DNA from: Deltaproteobacteria bacterium
GTDB taxonomy: Bacteria > Myxococcota_A > Polyangia > Polyangiales > Houyiibacteriaceae
Assembly (NCBI GenBank): GCA_027295555.1
Contig: JAPUKT010000104.1
Location: forward strand, 1 to 27,524
Direction of reading: 5' to 3'
Length of the DNA stretch: 27,524 bases
Shown here: one piece after another, positions 16,219-23,268 of the stretch
Layout of the letters: each line of letters starts with the position of its first letter
Numbering within the stretch: position 1 is the first letter of the stretch
Position numbers and translations under genes: made by a program
The notes under the pieces: generated by a model
The model's database searches: none
Told to the model about the DNA's origin: nothing
What the model saw: the letters and a program-made list of their open reading frames with translations, nothing else

Positions 16219-16545
16219 CTAGTCCTTGATGTTGCGCAGGGACTCTCCCCCATGCCTTCTGCGGTGCCTCTCCGTTGCTTTCATGTCACGCACCTGCCGG
16301 TCGATCTTGTCTATGACGAGGTCGATCGTGGCGTACATGTCTTCCGAGTGACCGTGGCCCGCATACTGATGGCCGTCCCCAGTCAGCGTCAGGTCGACCC
16401 GATGCAGGTGTCGCTCCGTCGAAAAGGTTACTTCGGCGTGAATTGGGGCTCTCATGTACTTTTGGATCTTGGTAATTTTCTCTGATGCGTAGTTTTTGAC
16501 TCCGTCCGAGGACTCCATGTTGCGAAATGAATAGCTAATACGCAT
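16219..16545 (-). CDS. hpf: Ribosome hibernation promoting factor, short form
   Basis: A 108-residue protein of the HPF/YfiA family that binds the 30S decoding region and inactivates ribosomes in starved cells. The family pattern MRISYSFRNMESSDGVKNYA, KITKIQKYM, HRVDLTLTGDGHQYAGHGHSEDMYATIDLVIDKIDRQVR is clear. It lacks the long C-terminal dimerisation domain, so it is the short form. It lies 14 bases after rpoN, as in the E. coli rpoN-hpf-ptsN order. GGAGGG lies 3 bases before the ATG. Confidence 0.94.
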   Translation of the reverse strand: MRISYSFRNMESSDGVKNYASEKITKIQKYMRAPIHAEVTFSTERHLHRVDLTLTGDGHQYAGHGHSEDMYATIDLVIDKIDRQVRDMKATERHRRRHGGESLRNIKD

Positions 16546-16559
16546 CGACCCTCCAGCAT

Positions 16560-17978
16560 CTAGAAGTACTTCTTACGTTTCGATGAGCTCAGAATGCCGA
16601 GCATCTCACGGTACTTCGCGACTGTTCGGCGAGCAATCCTGATGTCGTCTCGAGCGAGTATTTCAACGATTCGCTGATCTGACAATGGGGCTTTCTCGTC
16701 CTCGCCCCCGATGATGTTTTTGATCGCCTGTTTCACGCTCTCCGAGGCGATATCGTTCTGATTATCGCGCCTTATGGCGCTGTTGAAAAAGTACTTCAAC
16801 TCGAACGTGCCCCGGGGCGTATGGACGTACTTGTTGCTGGTTACCCGGGAGATCGTGCTCTCGTGCATCCCGACCGTTTCAGCCACGTCGCGTAGGATCA
16901 TGGGCTTCAGATATTCGATGCCTTTGTCGAAGAAGTTGCGCTGCTTCTCGACGATGCACTCGGTCACCCGAACGATGGTCTTGCGGCGCTGATCGATGCT
17001 TCGAATCAGCCACTGGGCGCTCCGGAGCTTGTCCTGAATGTATTCTTTGGCCTTCGGGTTGTCGGCCATGGCCGATCGATAAAACCCACTGATCTTGAGC
17101 TTGGGCATCCCGTCGTCGTTGGTAACTACGTAGTACTCGTCGCCCACCCGATGGACGTAGACATCGGGAACGATGTAGCGCGGCTCTTCGGTCTGGAAGG
17201 GGCGCGCCGGACGTGGCTCGAGCTCCGCAATGATCTGCGCAACGTCATATACCTCCTCAAGCGGGCAGCCGAGCGTCTTGGCCATCGCCGAATAACGCCT
17301 CTTTTCGAGATCGGTTAGATGATCCGCAATCACCTTGAGGACCAAGTCGTCCATCCCGTGGTGCTTGGCCTGGATCGTGAGGCATTCCTCGAGCGATCTC
17401 GCCGCCACCCCGACTGGATCGAATTGCTGGATCATCCCGAGGACCTCTTCGGCATCCTCGGGGTCCATCCCTGCCTCTGCAGCGAGACGGGGAACGACCT
17501 CGTCCTCCGCCATTCCGTCGATCTTGAGGTAGCCGTTGTCGTTCAGGTTGCCTATGACGAGCGCGGAAAAGCGTCTCTCATCCTCCATGAACTCGCCCAT
17601 TCGAAGTTGCCACCCGAGATGATCGGTCAGATCTTCGGCGGTCGACAAAGTCGACTCGAGACCAGGCATGTCGTCATCGTTGCGACGGACCGAGGGCATA
17701 GGTGCCTGCTGGGTGTAGTTCTCGATGTAGCGCTCCCAGTCGATCTCGTCCTTCTTGACCTCGGACGGATTCAGTGGAGCCGACTCCATCTCCTCCGCAG
17801 CCGAGATTTGGGAGTCACGCGCTTCGGCCCCATCTTCCAGCATGGGATTTTCGAGCAGCTCCTCTTGCACGAGCTCGCTCAGCTCCATCCTCGACATCTG
17901 CAGCAGCTTGATCGCCAGCTGCAACTGCGGCGTCATGATGAGCTGCTGCGATAATTTGAGTTGCTGCTTGAGCTCCAT
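16560..17978 (-). CDS. rpoN: RNA polymerase sigma-54 factor
   Basis: Alternative sigma factor for -24/-12 promoters that need enhancer-binding proteins. It is 472 residues. Region I at the N-terminus (MELKQQLKLSQQLIMTPQLQ, then LLQMSRMELSELV) is followed by an acidic region II, the core-binding and helix-turn-helix regions (DVAETVGMHESTISRVTSNKY), and the RpoN box ARRTVAKYRE (449-458), which contacts the -24 element. It heads the seven-gene operon running to enzyme I and is divergent from a response regulator across 106 bases. The ATG is preceded by AAGG-type sequence. Confidence 0.97.
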   Translation of the reverse strand: MELKQQLKLSQQLIMTPQLQLAIKLLQMSRMELSELVQEELLENPMLEDGAEARDSQISAAEEMESAPLNPSEVKKDEIDWERYIENYTQQAPMPSVRRNDDDMPGLESTLSTAEDLTDHLGWQLRMGEFMEDERRFSALVIGNLNDNGYLKIDGMAEDEVVPRLAAEAGMDPEDAEEVLGMIQQFDPVGVAARSLEECLTIQAKHHGMDDLVLKVIADHLTDLEKRRYSAMAKTLGCPLEEVYDVAQIIAELEPRPARPFQTEEPRYIVPDVYVHRVGDEYYVVTNDDGMPKLKISGFYRSAMADNPKAKEYIQDKLRSAQWLIRSIDQRRKTIVRVTECIVEKQRNFFDKGIEYLKPMILRDVAETVGMHESTISRVTSNKYVHTPRGTFELKYFFNSAIRRDNQNDIASESVKQAIKNIIGGEDEKAPLSDQRIVEILARDDIRIARRTVAKYREMLGILSSSKRKKYF

Positions 17979-18084
17979 TCAGGCCTTGCATCCTTGCGGA
18001 TTGTTGATTGCCAGTATAGACGTCTAATGGTCGGGGGGAAACTCGAGAGGAAGGCTCGCAGATCATCCGTAGCTCCGCTACCCT
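17979..18084. promoter_or_regulatory. Divergent intergenic region, rpoN operon / response regulator
   Basis: This 106-base gap must hold the promoters of both units. On the minus strand TATACT (plus-strand 18012-18017) is a good -10-like hexamer about 34 bases before the rpoN ATG, but no matching -35 is seen. The palindrome AGACGTCT lies beside it. I see no -24/-12 element, so sigma-54 autoregulation is not supported here. Confidence 0.35.
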
Positions 18085-19065
18085 GTGGAGGTGGTTGATG
18101 CTCGACCATTTCCAACGGCCGTCGTGGTCGTAGCTGATGACGATCGAGCAACGTGTGACCACATCGTAGGATTGCTTCGAGCCCGCGGCTTGGAGGTCGT
18201 GCCGGCCTACGGCGGTCAGAAGGCGGTCGACGCAGTTCGTGCGCACCCCGTCGACCTGGTAATTCTCGACGTCGGAATGCCGGGCCTCGGCGGGATCGAC
18301 GCCTGCCGAGTGGTGAAGACCATCACCGACGATCGATTCGTGCCGGTCATCTTGTTGACGGCTCATGGCGATCTCAGCGGCCGCGTCCAGGGTCTTCGAA
18401 CCGGGGCGGACGATCACATTGCCAAGCCGCTCGAAGACGCCGAGCTCATGGCGAGGGTCGAGAACATGCTGCGCGTCAAGCGCGCGCACGACGACGTGCA
18501 GGTCGCTCGAAGCAAGCTCCGCCATACGTTCCTACACGAACAGCTCAAGACTCTGCCCGACCATCGCTATTTCCACGAGAGCCTGGAACGAGCGTTCGAG
18601 GCCGCGCGGCAGCACCTGGAGCCTCTCGCTTGTTGCATCATCGCGGTTGACGACTTCCGCAAGCTCGCCAAAGAGCGAGGCCCAGATTTCGCGACCGAGG
18701 TTCTCGACGGGGTGTCGGAACGGCTGCGGTGCACGATTCGCAAGACGGACGTCGCGGCGCAGTTTCGCACCGCGGAATTCGGTCTCTTGATGAGCAACAC
18801 GAGCCCGGCGCGTGCCTTGACCCTTGCCGACCGCATCGTCACGGAAGTGGCGTACAAGCCGTTTGATGTGGCTGGCGAAAGCCTGAATCTCCAGATCTCG
18901 ATCGGGGTCGGCGTGTATCCCAGCGCGAACGTGCGCTCGCACAGCGAATTGCTAGACGCCGCGAGCATCGCGGTCACGCGCGCACGAGTCGCCGGGCCAA
19001 ACCGGGTGTGTGTCGTCCAGCAGCAAGGCTACATCTTTCGGCCAACTTTGCCCGGCGCGGCGTAG
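18085..19065 (+). CDS. Response regulator: receiver domain plus degenerate GGDEF domain
   Basis: A 326-residue two-domain response regulator. The receiver (about 10-130) has the acidic pocket DDD (18-20), phospho-acceptor Asp62 in VILDVGMPGLGG, Thr92 and Lys114 in AKPLE, so it should be phosphorylated. The second domain (about 150-315) has a GGDEF-like fold pattern (RTDVAAQFRTAEFGLLMSNT, then QISIGVGVYPS and VAGPNRVCV). The signature GGDEF is replaced by RTAEF (228-232), so c-di-GMP synthesis is unlikely; it may bind nucleotide or act through protein contacts. The start is uncertain: GTG 18085, 18091 and 18124 are all possible and none has a clean Shine-Dalgarno. It is divergent from rpoN. 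The TAG stop is the first triplet of a repeated sequence. Confidence 0.83.
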   Translation: MEVVDARPFPTAVVVVADDDRATCDHIVGLLRARGLEVVPAYGGQKAVDAVRAHPVDLVILDVGMPGLGGIDACRVVKTITDDRFVPVILLTAHGDLSGRVQGLRTGADDHIAKPLEDAELMARVENMLRVKRAHDDVQVARSKLRHTFLHEQLKTLPDHRYFHESLERAFEAARQHLEPLACCIIAVDDFRKLAKERGPDFATEVLDGVSERLRCTIRKTDVAAQFRTAEFGLLMSNTSPARALTLADRIVTEVAYKPFDVAGESLNLQISIGVGVYPSANVRSHSELLDAASIAVTRARVAGPNRVCVVQQQGYIFRPTLPGAA

Positions 19066-19113
19066 GCGATAGTGTGGGGGTGGTGGGGTAGGCGATAGTG
19101 TGGGGGTGGTGGG
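19062..19113 (+). repeat. Two tandem copies of a 26-bp G-rich repeat at the response regulator stop codon
   Basis: Copy 1 is 19062-19087 and copy 2 is 19088-19113, identical over 26 bp. Each contains TAGGCGATAGTGTGGGG followed by G-rich sequence; the TAG of copy 1 is the stop codon of the response regulator gene. A 19-bp portion of copy 2 (19087-19105) recurs in inverse orientation at 11844-11862. Confidence 0.95.
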
Positions 19114-19266
19114 GTGGGACAAACTGACGGGCCGAAGGCCCGACCGGGATCACCTCGAACGTTTCCCTGCAAAAAGGGTAAAACAGGATGCGCGGCGGCG
19201 ATGACGCATCGGCCGAAGCCGCGCCGTGCGTTTTTGCCGCGTTCGTGATATCCGCTCCCCCGGGCG
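19114..19266. other. Non-coding gap with one hairpin
   Basis: No gene is supported between the repeat and the acetyltransferase. A perfect hairpin CGGGCC-GAA-GGCCCG lies at 19128-19142; it has no T-tract, so intrinsic termination is doubtful. A short open frame begins at 19188 but it runs into the acetyltransferase in another frame. Confidence 0.5.
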
Positions 19267-19704
19267 ATGGAGATCAGGGGCCTCACCAAAGTCGACTTCG
19301 ACTATATCATCTCGGTGCTCGACCAATGGTGGGGTGGGCCCGCAGGGCGACGTGCCGATCCGATGTTCTTTTACGAATTCGGGGAGCACGCCCTCGTCGC
19401 CGAGCAGGATGGGCAAGTGATCGGCTTCCTCTTGGGCGTCATGGTGCCTGCTCCCGCCGCCACCGGGTATGTCCATCTGGTGGGGATTCACCCCGATCAC
19501 CGTCGACGACGCGTCGGAAAGAGGCTGTACGAGCAATTCACCGAGCGCTGCAGGGCGGCAGGCATGAAGCGCATCAAGTCGCTCGCCGCAGAAGGCCACG
19601 AGGGACCAGTCCGATTTCACGAGTCCATGGGCTTCGAAAGCAATGAAGTGCCCGACTACGCGGGCCCCGGACGGTCGCGGATCGTATTCATCAAGGAGCT
19701 TTGA
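19267..19704 (+). CDS. GNAT-family N-acetyltransferase
   Basis: A 145-residue GCN5-related acetyltransferase. The acetyl-CoA-binding motif A is VGIHPDHRRRRVGKRLYEQF (72-91), followed by the FHESMGFES motif B near 115-123. The acceptor (amino group of a small molecule or of a protein) cannot be predicted. The ATG at 19267 starts the domain directly; no strong Shine-Dalgarno is seen. It stands 201 bases after the response regulator and 54 bases before the PilZ gene on the same strand. Confidence 0.85.
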   Translation: MEIRGLTKVDFDYIISVLDQWWGGPAGRRADPMFFYEFGEHALVAEQDGQVIGFLLGVMVPAPAATGYVHLVGIHPDHRRRRVGKRLYEQFTERCRAAGMKRIKSLAAEGHEGPVRFHESMGFESNEVPDYAGPGRSRIVFIKEL

Positions 19705-19758
19705 TCTAGGGACGACTCTCGGTATCCTGAGAGCCGGGCAAGCGGGGGAAAATCGAAC

Positions 19759-20631
19759 ATGGGTTACTCAGGGGCGGACGAGGCAGGAAACGCTCGCGAA
19801 TCGCTTGGTAAGGCACTCGAGGCACTGCAACAGGAAGCCGACGTTCCGGAAGAAGTCCTCGCGATTACCCAAAACGTCGCACAATCGATCGGGGCGCTCT
19901 TCGAAGCGGAGCGCGCGTCGACCGAACCAGACGGCAAGAGCTGCGTGAAAAGCGCGCTGGGCATGCTGAGCCAGACACTGGCGCTCCTGCAAGACGTCAA
20001 GAGCGAGCACAATGGTGTCCTGACGGCGACGGAAAACATCGCCGACGTCGTCAGCGTCTTGTTTCCGCTCACCAATAGGCCAAGCGCGAGGCCCGAATTC
20101 AGCGACTCGGGGCGTCCCGAGGGATCCTCGCCCGCACCGGCACGAGCATCGAGCCGGCCGCCCGCTAGTGTGCGCTCTTCGGATCGCCCGGTGTCGAACA
20201 AGCCCTCGACGGGAGCACCGATTTCGTCACGGCCTTCGGGGCCATCGGGGGTGGGCGCCATCCCGACGTCGATGCTGCCTCCGCCGGCGCCGGTGCCGAG
20301 CGGCGAGCGACATCGCATCGAAGCCAACCTGGGCGCCACGACCCAATCGAACTTCTACGTCGGGTTTACGGGCGAGATCGCCCATGGCGGCGTTTTTCTG
20401 GCCACCTACGAGGCGCTCACCAAGGACACCTCTGTGTCGATGCTCGTCACCCTACCCGGTGGCTTCGAGTTCGAGTGCGACGGGTATGTGCGTTTCGTGC
20501 GCGACCCGATGGATGTCGCGTCGGAATCCGAGCCCGGGATGGGCATCCAGTTCGAAGGGCTTTCGGACGAGGCGCGCGCGCTTGTGCTCCGGTTTGTCCG
20601 GAAGCGCCCACCAATGTTCTACGACGTCTAG
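19759..20631 (+). CDS. TIGR02266-type (Plp-like) PilZ protein with degenerate motif
   Basis: A 290-residue protein with three parts: an N-terminal helical region (about 1-105, ALEALQQEA, ENIADVVSVLF), a Ser/Pro/Arg-rich linker (about 108-182) and a C-terminal PilZ-like domain (about 183-290). The C-terminal pattern QSNFYVGFTGEIAHGGVFLATY, GYVRFVRDP, GMGIQFEGL, and RKRPPMFYDV at the end is that of the TIGR02266 family described from Myxococcus-type bacteria. The usual D/NxSxxG is TGEIAHGG (204-211) and the RxxxR arm is incomplete, so c-di-GMP binding is doubtful. GGGGGAAAA lies before the ATG. It converges on the Nudix gene with a 2-base gap. Confidence 0.85.
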   Translation: MGYSGADEAGNARESLGKALEALQQEADVPEEVLAITQNVAQSIGALFEAERASTEPDGKSCVKSALGMLSQTLALLQDVKSEHNGVLTATENIADVVSVLFPLTNRPSARPEFSDSGRPEGSSPAPARASSRPPASVRSSDRPVSNKPSTGAPISSRPSGPSGVGAIPTSMLPPPAPVPSGERHRIEANLGATTQSNFYVGFTGEIAHGGVFLATYEALTKDTSVSMLVTLPGGFEFECDGYVRFVRDPMDVASESEPGMGIQFEGLSDEARALVLRFVRKRPPMFYDV

Positions 20632-20633
20632 CG

Positions 20634-21035
20634 TCAGCCTTCGCCGAGAAGCTTGCTCATTGAGGCCTCGTCGACTGGCGTGAAGGAATACTTTTCCATC
20701 TCCTCCGACGTGACCCATGCGTAGTCCTTGACTGCGCGACAGCTGAGGCGATCGCTTTGAAGCGCGCACTCGTACAAGTAGAGGTCGACCGCATACTTCT
20801 CGTACGGGTGGTTGACGAACGAGATCAGCTGGCGGACATCGACGCTCACTCCAAGGCGCTCCATCACCTCGCGGGCAAGCGCGGCCTCGTCGGTCTCGCC
20901 GTCCTCGACGCGGCCACCGGGGAAGTCCCAAAGCAGGGGAAGGACCGCGGTTTCACGGCGCTGGGTGATCAGGTAGCGCCCATCACGCTCCACGAGGGCG
21001 GCCACGACACGAACGGTTTTCAACTCGGACGACAC
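20634..21035 (-). CDS. Nudix hydrolase (MutT-like)
   Basis: A 133-residue pyrophosphohydrolase of the MutT/Nudix type, likely acting on a nucleoside diphosphate derivative. The Nudix box is GRVEDGE (41-47) followed by REVMERLGV (55-63). It fits the GX5EX7REUXEEXGU consensus except that the second Glu of the EE pair is Arg60. LPLLWDFPGG before the box is typical of MutT and MutY C-terminal domains. The start is GTG 21033-21035. It is followed 2 bases later by the stop of the convergent PilZ gene; a small unknown gene lies 34 bases upstream on the same strand and may be co-transcribed. Confidence 0.88.
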   Translation of the reverse strand: MSSELKTVRVVAALVERDGRYLITQRRETAVLPLLWDFPGGRVEDGETDEAALAREVMERLGVSVDVRQLISFVNHPYEKYAVDLYLYECALQSDRLSCRAVKDYAWVTSEEMEKYSFTPVDEASMSKLLGEG

Positions 21036-21069
21036 CCTGCAGGATATAGTACCCTGCTTCTTGCGATGC

Positions 21070-21387
21070 TTACATCGGGTAGCTATGCACGACCTGCCGC
21101 GGCGGTCGTTCGATGTTGAGAACCGGGCTCGTGATCAAGTCGCGCCCTGCCGCGATGAAGAAGAGCGACTCGCCAACCGTGGGCAGGCCCTCTGAAGCGC
21201 TGATCGCTCCGTTGTCGTGGAATTTCAGGCCCCCCGAGACCGTGCTTCGAAGCGCGAGATGACCGGCCAGCCATTCCCCGCTCCGGCGGTCGAGGACCCC
21301 CACACACACATTCCGCCGGACGTGGTATTCGCTGTTGCGAGTCACGAAGATACGATGAATTCGGCGTTCTTTACCCAAATAGCCCAT
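21070..21387 (-). CDS. Small conserved-looking protein of unknown function
   Basis: A 105-residue soluble protein without signal peptide or membrane segment that I do not recognise. It begins MGYLGKERRIHRIFVTRNSE and is rich in predicted beta strands (VCVGVLDRRSGEWLAGHLAL, SLFFIAAGRDLIT). The frame can be extended to a TTG at 21456 inside the divergent mannose-6-phosphate isomerase gene. The ATG at 21385-21387 has a perfect GGGGAGG six bases upstream, so I chose it. Codon use resembles its neighbours. It may share a transcript with the downstream Nudix gene. Confidence 0.7.
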   Translation of the reverse strand: MGYLGKERRIHRIFVTRNSEYHVRRNVCVGVLDRRSGEWLAGHLALRSTVSGGLKFHDNGAISASEGLPTVGESLFFIAAGRDLITSPVLNIERPPRQVVHSYPM

Positions 21388-21393
21388 CTCAAA

Positions 21394-21400
21394 CCTCCCC
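21394..21400 (-). promoter_or_regulatory. Strong ribosome binding site deciding the start at 21387
   Basis: On the minus strand GGGGAGG lies six bases before ATG 21387. It selects this start over the longer TTG-initiated reading frame, which would overlap the divergent gene. Confidence 0.8.
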
Positions 21401-21434
21401 TGGGCGCTACCATTAGGATTCAGAGTCACCTTAC

Positions 21435-22508
21435 ATGTGGGATAAAGTAGGTCCAAAAAACTGGCGAAGGCCCCTCCTCCTCCGTCCAGACAATTTCACG
21501 CCCCCTGGACGGACTCCCTGGGGCGGCACGAGAATCGTTCGCGATTTGAAGAGTGGGCTCGGGCTGACCCACACGGACGTGGTGGGCGAGGCATGGGAGC
21601 TCTCGGTCGAACCGGACTTTCCAAGCCGACTCGTCGAAGGGCCCACCCTCGATGACGTTCTGCGCTCGGACCCATCCGCGTTGCTCGGACGAGAGTCGCC
21701 GCTCGGATCGACGGCGTTGCTCGTGAAGCTTCTCGACGCCGACGACGATCTTTCGGTTCAGATTCACCCCGAAGACACGGATCCCGCGTTGGCGGCTGGT
21801 GAAAGTGGAAAGCCGGAGGCGTGGTACATCATCGACGCGGAGCCAGGGGCCGGTCTCTACCTCGGATTCCGTGATGGCGTGTCCCGCCAAGACGTTCAGA
21901 AGGCGATCGACGACGAAGACGACGTAAGCGCTCTGTTGAGCTTCGTGCCCGTCTCCGTCGGTGACGTGTTTGTCATCGAGCCCGGCACACCACACGCGGT
22001 CGGACGAGGCGTCCTGCTGCTCGAGCCGCAACGCGTGTCTCCGGGGAAGCGGGGAATCACCTATCGCTACTGGGACTGGAATCGCCAATACGATAGCGGT
22101 GAGAGGCCGGATCGCTCCGGGGCGCCGCGCGCGCTTCATCTGGAACGCGCGCTCGACGTCACGCGATGGCAGGGCCCGCGCGAAGATTTACTTCTCGAGA
22201 TCATGCGCCACCGTGCGGGCCCGGCCGCGATCGAGGCGGGGGCGAATCTCGAGCCGCTGATCTCCGGGGAGGGACCGCTTCGTTCAGCCGTCTTCCGGGC
22301 GAAACGGCTGACCGGCAAGGGAGAAACCGCCCTGCCCGCGGCGGACAATCTGCGCTCGCTCACGGTGCTCGAAGGACGCGTCACCATTCGAAGCGACGAC
22401 ATCGAGCTCGAGATCCCGCGAGGCCAGACCGCTGCCCTCCCACCATGCCTGGGTCCGCTGCTCGTAACGCTCGACCGCGCCCACGCGATTGTCTGCAACT
22501 TGACTTGA
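21435..22508 (+). CDS. manA: Type I mannose-6-phosphate isomerase (cupin)
   Basis: Interconverts fructose-6-phosphate and mannose-6-phosphate, feeding GDP-mannose synthesis. It is 357 residues with the zinc-site motifs of class I phosphomannose isomerases: LSVQIHPED (Gln109, His111), GKPEAWYII (Glu128) and IEPGTPHAVGRGVLLLEPQ (His187). The N-terminus RPLLLRPDNFTPPGRTPWGG is family-typical. A second cupin-like part (about 240-357) follows. The ATG at 21435 is 47 bases from the divergent small gene. It is followed 37 bases later by a GT2 gene, which fits a mannose-dependent glycan pathway. Activity on another hexose phosphate cannot be excluded. Confidence 0.9.
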   Translation: MWDKVGPKNWRRPLLLRPDNFTPPGRTPWGGTRIVRDLKSGLGLTHTDVVGEAWELSVEPDFPSRLVEGPTLDDVLRSDPSALLGRESPLGSTALLVKLLDADDDLSVQIHPEDTDPALAAGESGKPEAWYIIDAEPGAGLYLGFRDGVSRQDVQKAIDDEDDVSALLSFVPVSVGDVFVIEPGTPHAVGRGVLLLEPQRVSPGKRGITYRYWDWNRQYDSGERPDRSGAPRALHLERALDVTRWQGPREDLLLEIMRHRAGPAAIEAGANLEPLISGEGPLRSAVFRAKRLTGKGETALPAADNLRSLTVLEGRVTIRSDDIELEIPRGQTAALPPCLGPLLVTLDRAHAIVCNLT

Positions 22509-22545
22509 CGTCCGGGGGCGTGCGTAAGACATTGCCGCGCCTGCC

Positions 22546-23268
22546 GTGGTCGAGTCACACGCTGAACCGTACGTCTCCATCGTCATTCCCGTGTACAACG
22601 AGGAGGCGATTCTCCACAGCGCGATCCTGGACCTGGTGGATCGGCTTAGCAGCTTCGGGAGGCCGTACGAGATCGTCATCGCTGAGAACGGCTCGACAGA
22701 CGGAACGGTGGACGTGGTCACGGAGCTCAGCGCGCGCTTCGAGCAAGTACGCTCTCGACACACCGCCGAACCGAACTACGGCAAGGCCCTCCGCGACGGG
22801 ATCCTCGATGCAAAAGGCGAGATCGTCATTTGCGAAGAAATCGATCTCTGCGATATCGATTTTCTCACGCGAGCACTCCACTTGCTCGAGACAGAGCCCG
22901 TCGACCTGGTCGTTGGCTCGAAGGCCATGAAGGGAGCAAGCGACGAACGACCCCTCATCCGCCGACTCGGGACTCACATCATCAACGGTCTCTTGCGCCT
23001 GACGCTCGGCTTCCAGGGAACCGACACCCACGGGCTCAAAGCGTTTCGGCGGCGTAAGATCCAACCCATCGCGCAAGTCTGCGTCATCGACCGGGATCTG
23101 TTTGCCTCGGAGCTCGTGATTCGCGCCGAGCGCGCAGGGCTAGACGTCCGCGAGATTCCGGTGCGGGTGCTCGAGAAGCGGCCTCCGACGGTGGGCTTGG
23201 TGTGGCGGGTGCCCAACGTTCTGAAAAACCTCGTTAAGCTGTTCATCGCGATTCGGATCAAAGGGTGA
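22546..23268 (+). CDS. Family 2 glycosyltransferase, polyprenyl-phosphate mannosyltransferase-like
   Basis: A 240-residue GT-A fold enzyme without membrane segments. VSIVIPVYNEEAI (10-22) and YEIVIAENGSTDGT (41-54) form the nucleotide-sugar binding half. Where DPM1-like enzymes have a DAD(L) metal-binding motif, this protein has CEEIDLCDIDF (96-106), an acidic but altered version. GTDTHGLKAFRR further on corresponds to the acceptor region of DPM1-like enzymes. It probably transfers a hexose to a lipid carrier or to a glycan; with manA directly upstream, mannose is the likely sugar. The start is GTG 22546. Its stop overlaps the deacetylase start as GTGA. Confidence 0.82.
   Translation: MVESHAEPYVSIVIPVYNEEAILHSAILDLVDRLSSFGRPYEIVIAENGSTDGTVDVVTELSARFEQVRSRHTAEPNYGKALRDGILDAKGEIVICEEIDLCDIDFLTRALHLLETEPVDLVVGSKAMKGASDERPLIRRLGTHIINGLLRLTLGFQGTDTHGLKAFRRRKIQPIAQVCVIDRDLFASELVIRAERAGLDVREIPVRVLEKRPPTVGLVWRVPNVLKNLVKLFIAIRIKG

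Noticed and set aside
15059..16222. 387-codon plus-strand open frame
   Set aside because: It is antisense to hprK and ptsN, both with intact signatures.
17979..18020. Possible sigma-54 promoter (TGGCA) upstream of rpoN
   Set aside because: TGGCAATCAACAATCC lacks the -12 TTGC at the required spacing.
19128..19142. Hairpin CGGGCC-GAA-GGCCCG as a terminator
   Set aside because: The stem is perfect but only 6 bp and no T-tract follows on either strand.
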